From assembly GCA_032252755.1 (NCBI GenBank), contig JAVUPY010000052.1, forward strand, positions 1 to 64,000: a stretch of 64,000 nt of DNA, written 5' to 3'. The translations under genes were made by a program, and so were the position numbers. Below are positions 13,090-19,862 of the stretch, one piece after another. A model generated the notes under the pieces. It ran no database searches. It saw only the letters and a list, made by a program, of their open reading frames with translations, and was not told the DNA's origin. Each line of letters starts with the position of its first letter. Positions within the stretch are counted from its first letter, which is position 1. The stretch is from Terriglobia bacterium. GTDB lineage: Bacteria; Acidobacteriota; Terriglobia; Terriglobales; Acidobacteriaceae.

Positions 13090-13422
13090 TTATCGCAAAC
13101 TATCTATCGGTGGAAAGCCCAAACCGCCGTCGTCGTCGCCTTCCCATCGGAGTTCGTATCCGCAATCTCGCTTGATTATGAACAGTTCTAAGCTGATCAA
13201 TTTCATTGAAAGTTGTATTGCTTGGAACGCGTCCACACCAGCGGCATACGTCACACGCTCACTGCCGACGCCGACGATCTGGACCGGACAGAAGGAGTCA
13301 TCGCCATTAGCATCTGGTAAAGGTCTGGGCTTTCCCATGCGAACAATGGCTGTGAGTGAGGGATTGCCTACTACTGAGAGTTTCCGCTCTGCTATCACTT
13401 CGCCAACGTTGTCGAGTTTCAA
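13090..13422 (-). CDS. DUF6968-like small protein
   Basis: 110 residues from a TTG at 13422, which has CAGGAG seven bases upstream. The pattern MGKPRPLPDANGDDSFCPVQ, followed by IVGVG and YAAGVDAFQAIQLSMKLI, matches from memory a small family now called DUF6968, whose members share GKPRPFP...CPxQIxGLG...GVDAxQALQLAL. The C-terminus has DDDGGLGFP, also typical. Function unknown; similar genes are often found as isolated accessory genes. It is convergent with the TPR-like gene, with stops 40 bp apart. Confidence 0.7.
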   Translation of the reverse strand: MKLDNVGEVIAERKLSVVGNPSLTAIVRMGKPRPLPDANGDDSFCPVQIVGVGSERVTYAAGVDAFQAIQLSMKLISLELFIIKRDCGYELRWEGDDDGGLGFPPIDSLR

Positions 13423-13537
13423 CGGGAACTCCTGAATCAGGATTGATTATGGGATGACGATTTCCCACCATCTATCCGCAGACCGAGCCGCTTGATATGC
13501 TCGAGAAATCAGCCGCGTCGCGGCGAACCATGATAGC

Positions 13538-13560
13538 ACCCGGCGGCGTAAGCGCCGGGT
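13538..13560. repeat. short perfect hairpin
   Basis: ACCCGGCG at 13538-13545 pairs with CGCCGGGT at 13553-13560 around GCGTAAG. It lies in the 207-bp spacer between two minus-strand genes. There is no T-run, so a terminator role for the gene at 13630-14151 is uncertain. Confidence 0.6.
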
Positions 13561-13629
13561 AGACAAGCGCCCGACGCTAATTCCTTGAAGCGGTGTCAGC
13601 CAAGGAGACAGAATGCGATTTCACGTCAC

Positions 13630-14151
13630 TTATGAATTCTGCGGACGCCTTGGCCCCTTCGCGAAGCCTTCGATTGTCGCCACTCCAGTACTACTGCCAT
13701 TCTTCTTGCCCCAGAGGTTTAGGACACTACCGTCTTGGAGCTTAACCTCACCATTGAAGCCAATGATCGGTTTCCACCCATCACTCCCACTAGGACCGAA
13801 GATTTCCCAATACGGAATCGCATTGACAGTCTTCTCCGAAACTGCGATCTCATCGCCCATTTTCAAGCCGTCTGCTGTTCTGAAACTCCTGTCTTTGGTG
13901 TAGATATACGTCACACGCTTCGACTGTGCGTCGTATGCAACTGTGTATAGCACCCCATCAAAGGCGTGTTCAAAACACGGATCAAGTTGCGCGGGATGGG
14001 TCATGCATAGACGGCGCTGGTCGTTGCTTATCTTCAGGAGCGGCTTAGGCACCAGTGCGCCAAGGTCGGGCAGTGGCTCGGCACCGAACGCAAGAAGGGA
14101 GCAGACCAGAAGGAGCAAACACAAGTTTAAGCCAGAGGGTATGCGACTCAT
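13630..14151 (-). CDS. exported protein of unknown function
   Basis: 173 residues. The ATG at 14151 starts a signal peptide (LNLCLLLLVCSLLAFGAEP, cleavage near residue 25); ten more codons are open upstream. The mature part contains RRLCMTHPAQLDPCFEHAFDG with two Cys that could form a disulfide, then VTYIYTKDRSFRTADGLKMGD, then WEIFGPSGSDGWKPIIGF. It ends in a Gly/Ser/Lys-rich tail. The alternation of short strands suggests a beta-rich periplasmic protein. I do not recognise a family and the neighbours give no hint. Confidence 0.68.
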   Translation of the reverse strand: MSRIPSGLNLCLLLLVCSLLAFGAEPLPDLGALVPKPLLKISNDQRRLCMTHPAQLDPCFEHAFDGVLYTVAYDAQSKRVTYIYTKDRSFRTADGLKMGDEIAVSEKTVNAIPYWEIFGPSGSDGWKPIIGFNGEVKLQDGSVLNLWGKKNGSSTGVATIEGFAKGPRRPQNS

Positions 14152-14324
14152 GCCGACCACTCTACGCCCGAAAACAGCCAAGTTCCACGATTGCGAGTGA
14201 TATCAGGGCATACCGCAATCTATTCCGGCAACTCCGGATACGAGAAGACGATCTCTCAAGCAGCTATCGCGAACCGGCTGTTCCCATTTTGGAACTCCCC
14301 GAAAATTTTCCTCATCCCCAACCA

Positions 14325-14353
14325 CCGACACCCTTGACCCCACGTTGTACAAT
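14325..14353 (+). promoter_or_regulatory. candidate promoter of the Cys-rich protein gene
   Basis: TACAAT at 14348-14353 is a good -10 hexamer. CCGACA at 14325-14330, 17 bp upstream, matches four of six bases of the -35 consensus. Transcription from here would give a leader of about 320 nt before the ATG at 14678. Confidence 0.45.
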
Positions 14354-14375
14354 TGTTCTGGACACAGTCCATCGA

Positions 14376-14398
14376 GCGGCGCCCCCAGCGGGCGCCGC
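14376..14398 (+). other. leader hairpin 1
   Basis: GCGGCGCCC at 14376-14384 pairs perfectly with GGGCGCCGC at 14390-14398 around a five-base loop. It would be about 15-20 nt from the predicted transcript start, in the long leader of the gene at 14678. Confidence 0.65.
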
Positions 14399-14424
14399 AA
14401 GCTTTTGTGCCCTACCCCGATGGC

Positions 14425-14464
14425 GCCCTACCCTTCTCGCCCGTAGTTGGCGAGAGGGTGGGGC
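14425..14464 (+). terminator. terminator-like hairpin inside the leader (possible attenuator)
   Basis: GCCCTACCCTTCTCGCC at 14425-14441 pairs with GGCGAGAGGGTGGGGC at 14449-14464 (about 16 pairs, one bulge), immediately followed by TTTTCG. It has the form of an intrinsic terminator but lies upstream of the coding region at 14678 on the same strand. The remaining leader to 14677 holds short tandem motifs (TTCGACTTT, GCGACCTG and CCTCGCAC units at about 14575-14665). Confidence 0.55.
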
Positions 14465-14677
14465 TTTTCGTTGGGGCATCCGCTCTTTCTCATCCCGACC
14501 TCGTCGCTGCGGTACACGGCCGCGGCCGACGCCCACCCAAGACCCACGTATTGGGCTCGCCCTCTCTCGTCTTCACGTTTCGACTTTATCTTTCGACTTT
14601 CGACTGTTTTGCGACCTGCGAGCTGCGACCTGTGACGCCTTACCTCGTACCTCGCACCTCGCACCAAGGAGATCTCC

Positions 14678-15619
14678 ATGCCCCAACTTCGCCTATGCAG
14701 CCACATCAAAACCAACGGCCTAAAATGCGGCTCCCCGGCACTTCGCCACCACACTCTCTGCTACTTCCACTACCAGTGGCAGCGCCGGGACCAGCGCCGT
14801 GTCCGCCTCGGCGGCCCCATCGGCATGAACAAAAACAGCGGCATCGAACTCCCACTCCTCGACGGCCCCGAAGCCATCCTGCTCTCCATCATGGAAATCC
14901 AGCGCGGACTCCTCGACCAGCGCATCGAAGTCAAAATGGGCAAGGCGTTGCTCTATTCGCTCCAACTAGCCCTCCAGGCCAAGATTCCTCGTGTCGGTCT
15001 CTGCCCCAGCGAAGCCGTCCGCGAATGTCCCGAACTCGACCTCGAACTCGAAATGGAACGCGCCCGAGCCATGCGCCCCGCCAAAGAGAAGTGTTCCGCC
15101 TGCCCCAAACAAGACGACTGCCTCTCCCCTCGCAACTGCCGCAAACTCCCCAAAGTCCCCGGCTACCACCGCGTCGGCGACCGTCTCGTCCGCGACAACC
15201 CTGAAGTAGCTGGAACTGTTCCTGACGTAACGACTGACTCGTCATCCCGAGCGGAGTCGCGCAGCGACGTAGTCGAGGGACCTGCATTTTCCCCGACCGA
15301 AGCCACCGCCCTCGACACCACCCCAATCCCCGAGACCGCCCCGACCTCGCTCCGAGAAAGTAGCCCCGCAGGTAACTGCGGGGAACGCAACGGAAAATTT
15401 CCCCCGAGTCGCGCCGAAGCGCGACGACAGATCGTGCCCTCCGAAGAGAAACAAAAGGTCCTTCGGCTCCGCGACTCACGTCGTTGCGTTCAGGATGACA
15501 CCTCAAAAACCGACACTAACTCTTACGCGCACTGTATTTTGGGATTTAACCCAAAGGCCTACATAGATCTTCCGGGAAAATTTCCGCAACTCACTGAAAC
15601 GAAACCACCGCAAAACTAG
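14678..15619 (+). CDS. Cys-rich zinc-knuckle-like protein with repeat-derived C-terminal half
   Basis: 313 residues from ATG 14678, with AAGGAG nine bases upstream. The N-terminus carries C7-x9-C17-x10-C28-x2-H31 (CSHIKTNGLKC ... CYFH), a probable zinc-binding knuckle. I recall this pattern in many acidobacterial hypothetical proteins. Residues 60-105 are helical (GPEAILLSIMEIQRGLLDQR). A second Cys cluster (CSACPKQDDCLSPRNC) spans about residues 137-152. From about residue 180 the sequence is low-complexity. Its DNA contains two copies of an intergenic repeat (family B, at 15241 and 15453) in opposite orientation, so this tail may be recent. Function unknown. Confidence 0.72.
   Translation: MPQLRLCSHIKTNGLKCGSPALRHHTLCYFHYQWQRRDQRRVRLGGPIGMNKNSGIELPLLDGPEAILLSIMEIQRGLLDQRIEVKMGKALLYSLQLALQAKIPRVGLCPSEAVRECPELDLELEMERARAMRPAKEKCSACPKQDDCLSPRNCRKLPKVPGYHRVGDRLVRDNPEVAGTVPDVTTDSSSRAESRSDVVEGPAFSPTEATALDTTPIPETAPTSLRESSPAGNCGERNGKFPPSRAEARRQIVPSEEKQKVLRLRDSRRCVQDDTSKTDTNSYAHCILGFNPKAYIDLPGKFPQLTETKPPQN
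15241..15285 (+). repeat. dispersed repeat, family B copy 1 (inside a CDS)
   Basis: GTCATCCCGAGCGGAGTCGC ... AGTCGAGGGACCTGC. It encodes residues about 188-203 of the Cys-rich protein. The reverse complement of 27067-27119 has the same ends (GTCATTCCGAGCG ... GTCGAGGGACCTGC). Confidence 0.75.
15453..15499 (-). repeat. dispersed repeat, family B copy 2 (inside a CDS, inverted)
   Basis: On the minus strand it reads GTCATCCTGAACGCAACGAC ... GGAGCCGAAGGACCTTTT, a diverged copy of family B. It encodes residues about 259-274 of the Cys-rich protein and is inverted relative to copy 1, 168 bp away. Confidence 0.68.
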
Positions 15620-15667
15620 GGGGTGGGTCTCGATGGCACGATGGCACGATTGCCCGTTGGCACGATT

Positions 15668-16573
15668 TCAGTCTCCCGTTTCTTCCGCCAGTTCCTTCGC
15701 CGGCTGTATTACTGCTCCGAGCACCTCGCTCAGCAGCACTCCGCCGAGGATGAGGGCGGCGCCGAGGGTGGCGCGCAGGCCCAGGCGCTCGCCGATCACG
15801 ATGTAGGACGTGATGAGCGCGAAGACCGGTTCGAGGGAGAAGATGAGCGCGGTGTGCGTGGGCGGGGTGAACTGCTGTGCCCAGCCCTGCGCGCCGAATC
15901 CGAGCGCGGTTCCAAGCAGTCCGGTGATGAGGATGGCCCAGACGACCTGCGACGTGAACGCGATGTGCGGGTGCTCGACGAGCGGCGCGGAGACGGCCAT
16001 GAGCAGGGCGCAGGTCAGGGCCTCGATGGTAACAATGGGCGCGAACGGGTAGCGCTGGGTTGCGCGTCCGACAAAGATGATTTGGAACGTGAACGCGATC
16101 GCACAAAAGATCGTCAGCAGGTCGCCACGGTTGATGCTGCTGAAGCCCGCGCTGCCGCCGGGAATCGTGAGCAGGTAAAGGCCGAGGAATGCGACCGCGA
16201 CACCGAAGAGCGACCAGCGGTTGATGTGCCTGCGCCAGAAGATGGTCAGGAACAACGGCACGAGCACGACCGACATTCCGGTGAGGAACGCCGACTTGGA
16301 CGCGGTTGTGTATTGCAGGCCGGGCGTCTGGAACTCGTAGCCAAGCCAGAGGAAGACGCCGACGATGATGCCCGAGAGCACGCATCCGCGGGAGACGCCG
16401 CGGAGGTGTCGGCCGAAGATGGCGAGCAGCACCACGGCGGCGAGCGCCATGCGAACCGCGTTGAACGTGAGCGGCGAGGAATTGTTGAGCGCCTCCTTGA
16501 TGGAGACGAACGTCGCTCCCCAGACGAAGGTGACGAAGACGAGGAGCAGGTGCGCTTTGAGGGAACGAGACAT
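15668..16573 (-). CDS. EamA/DMT-superfamily transporter
   Basis: 301 residues with about ten hydrophobic segments in two EamA halves. The first half opens AHLLLVFVTFVWGATFVSIK, with the family's WG-x-x-F/Y motif. The second begins DLLTIFCAIAFTFQIIFVG and ends ITSYIVIGERLGLRATLGAALILGG, cut here at IGE and GA motifs typical of the family's C-terminal repeat. It is an inner-membrane permease of the drug/metabolite superfamily with unknown substrate. The ATG at 16573 is preferred over the open frame to 16654, whose extra residues do not match the family. It stands between the convergent Cys-rich gene and the amidohydrolase on the same strand. Confidence 0.88.
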   Translation of the reverse strand: MSRSLKAHLLLVFVTFVWGATFVSIKEALNNSSPLTFNAVRMALAAVVLLAIFGRHLRGVSRGCVLSGIIVGVFLWLGYEFQTPGLQYTTASKSAFLTGMSVVLVPLFLTIFWRRHINRWSLFGVAVAFLGLYLLTIPGGSAGFSSINRGDLLTIFCAIAFTFQIIFVGRATQRYPFAPIVTIEALTCALLMAVSAPLVEHPHIAFTSQVVWAILITGLLGTALGFGAQGWAQQFTPPTHTALIFSLEPVFALITSYIVIGERLGLRATLGAALILGGVLLSEVLGAVIQPAKELAEETGD

Positions 16574-16678
16574 TAGAAGAAATTGACGAGTGACGATTTT
16601 CTCATTGACGAATGAAAAGCAAATGGCGAAATGACAAAGAGAAGCAATCAGCAATCGTTGTTAAGTGCAGTTCAATCG

Positions 16679-18433
16679 TCAATGGTGTTCGTAAACTGTC
16701 TTTCCTCCTACCACTGTCCTCAACACCTTGGTTCCGAGGATTTCGTGTGGCGGGATTTTGGTCAGGTCGCGGTCGAGGACTACGAAGTCGGCGAGCATTC
16801 CGGGTTTGAGTTGGCCCTTGTCGCGCTCGGCGAATTCGGCGTAGGCAGAACCTGATGTGTAGGCTTCGAGGGCCTCGTCGATGGTCAGCTTCTGCTCGGG
16901 AAAATACTCGCGCGTTCCTGCCTCGTTCTTACGCGTGACCGCCGCGTAGATGCCGCGGAACGGCGTAAGCGGCTCGACCGGATAATCGGTCCCGAAGGCG
17001 AGGACGATGCCGTCCTGGAGGAAGCTGCGCCACGGATAGGACGTCTTCGCGCGCGCGGCGCCGATGTACTTCTCCGCCCAATTCATGTCGGTGAGCAGAT
17101 GGTTCGGCTGAACCGAGGCAATCACGCCGAGCGCCTTGTATTTCGCGAACTGGTCGGGCTCGATGACCTGGTCGTGCTCGATGCGGTAGCGCTGGTTGCG
17201 AGCAACGTCGGCGCGATCATGCTCGCGCAGGTAACGATCGGCGGAAGCAAACGCTTCGAGCGCCATGTCGGCAGCGCGATCTCCGATGGCATGAAAGCCG
17301 AGTTGGAAGCCCGCTGCGGCGCGCTCCTCGGCCATCCGGTTGAGCTTGGACTGGTCCCACTCGGCGAGTCCCTTGTTGGAGGGTTCGTCGGAGTAGGGTT
17401 CGCGCAGGGCCGCGGTATGCGAGCCGAGCGAGCCGTCCATGTAAGCCTTGAGCATGCCGGTGTGCAGCATGGGGTCGGTGGCGGAGTGGTGCGCGCGCCA
17501 CTGCTGGATGGTCGCGAGTGGGAGATCGAACGGAAGCCACATGGTGACGCGCGCGGTGAGATGGCCCTCGCGCTCGAGGTCCTCGCAGACGAGGAAATCG
17601 GCCCATTCGCGGTTGTCGAGGAGTTGGCTCTGGACGCTGGTGAGACCCCACTGCGCGGCGTCGGCGAGGGCGAGTTCCATGGCCTTGCGGACTTGCGCGG
17701 GAGTCGGCGGAGGAATCCTGGCGCTGACGAGGTTCCCGGCGCTCTCGCGGAGGATTCCCGTGGGCTCGCCAGAGGCGTCGCGGTCGATCTTGCCGCCAGT
17801 CGGGTCCTTAGTATTGCGATCGATTCCGGCGAGTTTGAGCGCAGCGGAGTTTGCGACAGCGCTGTGGCCGTCGACGCGGCCGAAGATCGCAGGATGATCG
17901 CCGGTGACGGCGTCGAGGTCGTGGCGCGTGGGCAAGACCTGCTCGGTCCACTTGGTCTCATCCCAGCCGCGGCCGAGAATCCACTGGCCTGCGGGAGTCG
18001 CCTTAGCGCGGGCGGCGATGCGCTGCTTCATCTCGGCGAGCGACTTGGTGCCGGTGAGATCGACGTTGAGTTTCTCGAACCCTCCGCCGCTGAGGTGAAG
18101 GTGAGCATCGTTGAAGCCGGGCATGACGAAGCGACCGCCGAGATCGATGACCCTGGTGTCCTTGTCTTTGTGCTTGCGGACTTCGTCGTTGGTGCCGACG
18201 GCGAGGATGCGATCACCCTTCACGGCGAGAGCCTGTGCGGTGGAGATCGCGTTGCCTTGATGTACACCTGTCCAGATGTTGCCGTTGAGGAAGATTGTGT
18301 CGGCGGGTTCGTTGACTTTGGTTTCCGGCATCTTGTCTTGAGAGTGCATCGTGCCCACGTCTGCTGACTGCGGCAGACGTGGGGCACCGAAAGGTCCTGC
18401 AAATATCAGGAGAAGCGCGAGCAGTGGCTTCAT
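16679..18433 (-). CDS. exported YtcJ-like amidohydrolase (metal-dependent hydrolase)
   Basis: 584 residues. It starts with MKPLLALLLIFAGPFG, a short signal peptide. DTIFLNGNIWTG begins the amidohydrolase_3 fold and H111-L-H113 (NDAHLHLSGGG) is the metal-binding HxH. GFHAIGDRAAD supplies a further His, FGTDYPVEP supplies the catalytic Asp, and the C-terminal DFVVLDRDL is typical. Residues 16-28 (GAPRLPQSADVGT) are encoded by a palindromic family A repeat lying between signal and mature domain. Its ATG overlaps the stop of the M20 peptidase by four bases, so the two form an operon. Probably hydrolyses an amide or carbamate; substrate unknown. Confidence 0.87.
   Translation of the reverse strand: MKPLLALLLIFAGPFGAPRLPQSADVGTMHSQDKMPETKVNEPADTIFLNGNIWTGVHQGNAISTAQALAVKGDRILAVGTNDEVRKHKDKDTRVIDLGGRFVMPGFNDAHLHLSGGGFEKLNVDLTGTKSLAEMKQRIAARAKATPAGQWILGRGWDETKWTEQVLPTRHDLDAVTGDHPAIFGRVDGHSAVANSAALKLAGIDRNTKDPTGGKIDRDASGEPTGILRESAGNLVSARIPPPTPAQVRKAMELALADAAQWGLTSVQSQLLDNREWADFLVCEDLEREGHLTARVTMWLPFDLPLATIQQWRAHHSATDPMLHTGMLKAYMDGSLGSHTAALREPYSDEPSNKGLAEWDQSKLNRMAEERAAAGFQLGFHAIGDRAADMALEAFASADRYLREHDRADVARNQRYRIEHDQVIEPDQFAKYKALGVIASVQPNHLLTDMNWAEKYIGAARAKTSYPWRSFLQDGIVLAFGTDYPVEPLTPFRGIYAAVTRKNEAGTREYFPEQKLTIDEALEAYTSGSAYAEFAERDKGQLKPGMLADFVVLDRDLTKIPPHEILGTKVLRTVVGGKTVYEHH
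18351..18387. repeat. palindromic repeat, family A copy 3 (inside amidohydrolase CDS)
   Basis: GTGCCCACGTCTGCTGACTG runs into CGGCAGACGTGGGGCAC, with AGTGCATC in front at 18343-18350 as at other copies. The minus-strand reading is in frame and adds about 13 residues after the signal peptide. Confidence 0.9.
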
Positions 18434-19686
18434 TCGGGGACTCCGGTGAGTGCGAGCGTGGTGAGCAGGATTCGCTTGAGGGCGAGGTCGCGGGCTGCGG
18501 GTTCGAACCATTCGTGAAGGGTGTGGGCGCCGCCGCCGGAGCCTCCGCCGCCAATGGCGAGCGCCTCGATGCCGAGCGAGAGCGGAATGTTTGCGTCAGT
18601 GGAGGCGCGGTTGACCTTGGCGCGAATGCCGAGATGGGCATCGACGGCGCGAACCGTCTGCATGAGCGGCGAGTTGGCGGGGAGATCGGCGGAAGGACGG
18701 TTGCCGACCATGCGAATCTCGTAGCGCAGAGGGGCGCGGCCGCGAACCGTCGCGCGAGTTTCTTCTACGGCGTCTTCAATGGCGGCGCGAAGGGCGGACT
18801 CGAGGCGGTCGATCTCTTCGGCGGCGGAGGAGCGGAGATCGACGCGCATGAAGGCGGATTGCGGAATGGAGTTGACCGAGGTTCCGCCGGAGATGACGCC
18901 AATGTTGAATGTCGTTTTGGGCGAGTCGGGTAGCGGCGTGCGGCTGAAGTGCTCGATGGCGCGGCCGAGCGCGACGATGGGATTGGGAACGCCGAAGTCG
19001 CTCCAGGAGTGGCCTCCGGGACCTTCGACGGTGACCTCGAAGCGGCGCGAGCCGAGGCCTTCGGCGATGATGCTGTCGATGCCGGCGCCGTCGAGGACGA
19101 GCACGCGCTCGATGCTCTCGCGCCAGCGCTGCTGCGAGAAGATGTGGCGCATGCCGCGCAGGTCGCCTTCGCCCTCTTCGCCGACGTTGCCGATGAAGAC
19201 GATGGGGTGGCGATGCTGGATGCCGGTTTCGTGCAGCGCGGCCGCGAGCGCCAGGAGGGCGACGAGTCCGGCGCCGTTGTCGCAGATGCCCGGACCGCGG
19301 AGACGCTCGCCTTCGCGACGGACGTCGAGCGGGGTGCCGGCGGGAAAAACGGTGTCCATGTGGGCGGAGATGGCGAGGAACTTCGTTTCGGGGTCGGTGC
19401 CGGGGCGCGTGCCGAAGACGTTGCCGAGTTCGTCGCGATGGACTTCGAGGAGGCCGATCTCTTCGAAGCGGTCGCGCATCCAGCGGCTGCGTTGCTCTTC
19501 GCCAAAGGGAGCTGCGGGAATTGCCGTAACGGCGAGTTGCCACTCGGCGATGCGGTGCTCGTTGCGTCGGAACCAGGCCATGGTCTCATGCACGAGACGG
19601 AGCTCGGCGAGACGCGCGATCTGCTGATCGGGAGCGGAACGATCGTCGCGCGGGGGTTCCGGGTTGGAGCGAGTGAAGATCGGCAT
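18430..19686 (-). CDS. M20-family metallopeptidase (peptidase T/ArgE-like)
   Basis: 418 residues from ATG 19686. The di-metal site is visible: H109 and D111 in ISAHMDTVFP, D136 in GICDNGAG, the catalytic E170 and following E171 in GEEGEGDL, and a C-terminal HTLHEW supplying the last His. GPGGHSWSDFGVPNP and the segment SIPQSAFMRVDLRS belong to the dimerisation (lid) domain. No signal peptide is seen, so it is cytoplasmic. Such enzymes cleave small peptides or N-acyl amino acids. It is cotranscribed with the amidohydrolase (ATGA overlap), which suggests stepwise breakdown of an amide-linked substrate. The 154 bp upstream include repeat family A. Confidence 0.88.
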   Translation of the reverse strand: MPIFTRSNPEPPRDDRSAPDQQIARLAELRLVHETMAWFRRNEHRIAEWQLAVTAIPAAPFGEEQRSRWMRDRFEEIGLLEVHRDELGNVFGTRPGTDPETKFLAISAHMDTVFPAGTPLDVRREGERLRGPGICDNGAGLVALLALAAALHETGIQHRHPIVFIGNVGEEGEGDLRGMRHIFSQQRWRESIERVLVLDGAGIDSIIAEGLGSRRFEVTVEGPGGHSWSDFGVPNPIVALGRAIEHFSRTPLPDSPKTTFNIGVISGGTSVNSIPQSAFMRVDLRSSAAEEIDRLESALRAAIEDAVEETRATVRGRAPLRYEIRMVGNRPSADLPANSPLMQTVRAVDAHLGIRAKVNRASTDANIPLSLGIEALAIGGGGSGGGAHTLHEWFEPAARDLALKRILLTTLALTGVPE

Positions 19687-19815
19687 TCGAGTAGAGAGTA
19701 TGGTACGGCGATCAGTCAGCATTCAGCAAACAGCATTCAGAGATCAGGTAGTGAAATCGAGAGAAACAAAGGGTCCTTCTTGGAATGGTGCGCACCTGGG
19801 ATCTGCTTGTTTCAG

Positions 19816-19862
19816 AGTGCATCGTGCCCACGTCTGTTAACTACGACAGGCGTGGGGCACGG
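19816..19862. repeat. palindromic repeat, family A copy 4 (overlaps a gene's 3' end)
   Basis: AGTGCATC then GTGCCCACGTCTGTTAACTA and CGACAGGCGTGGGGCAC (core 19824-19860). The TAG stop of the LeuA-like gene on the minus strand is at 19841-19843, inside the loop. Its last residues (VRAPRLS) are read from the repeat. Confidence 0.9.

Noticed and set aside
15623-16576. 317-codon plus-strand frame opposite the EamA transporter
   Set aside because: Highly charged low-complexity product (Glu/Asp/Arg/Gly). The minus strand has a complete ten-helix transporter.
17099-18367. 422-codon plus-strand frame opposite the amidohydrolase
   Set aside because: No motif, Val/Gly/Glu-rich. The minus strand carries the HxH amidohydrolase.
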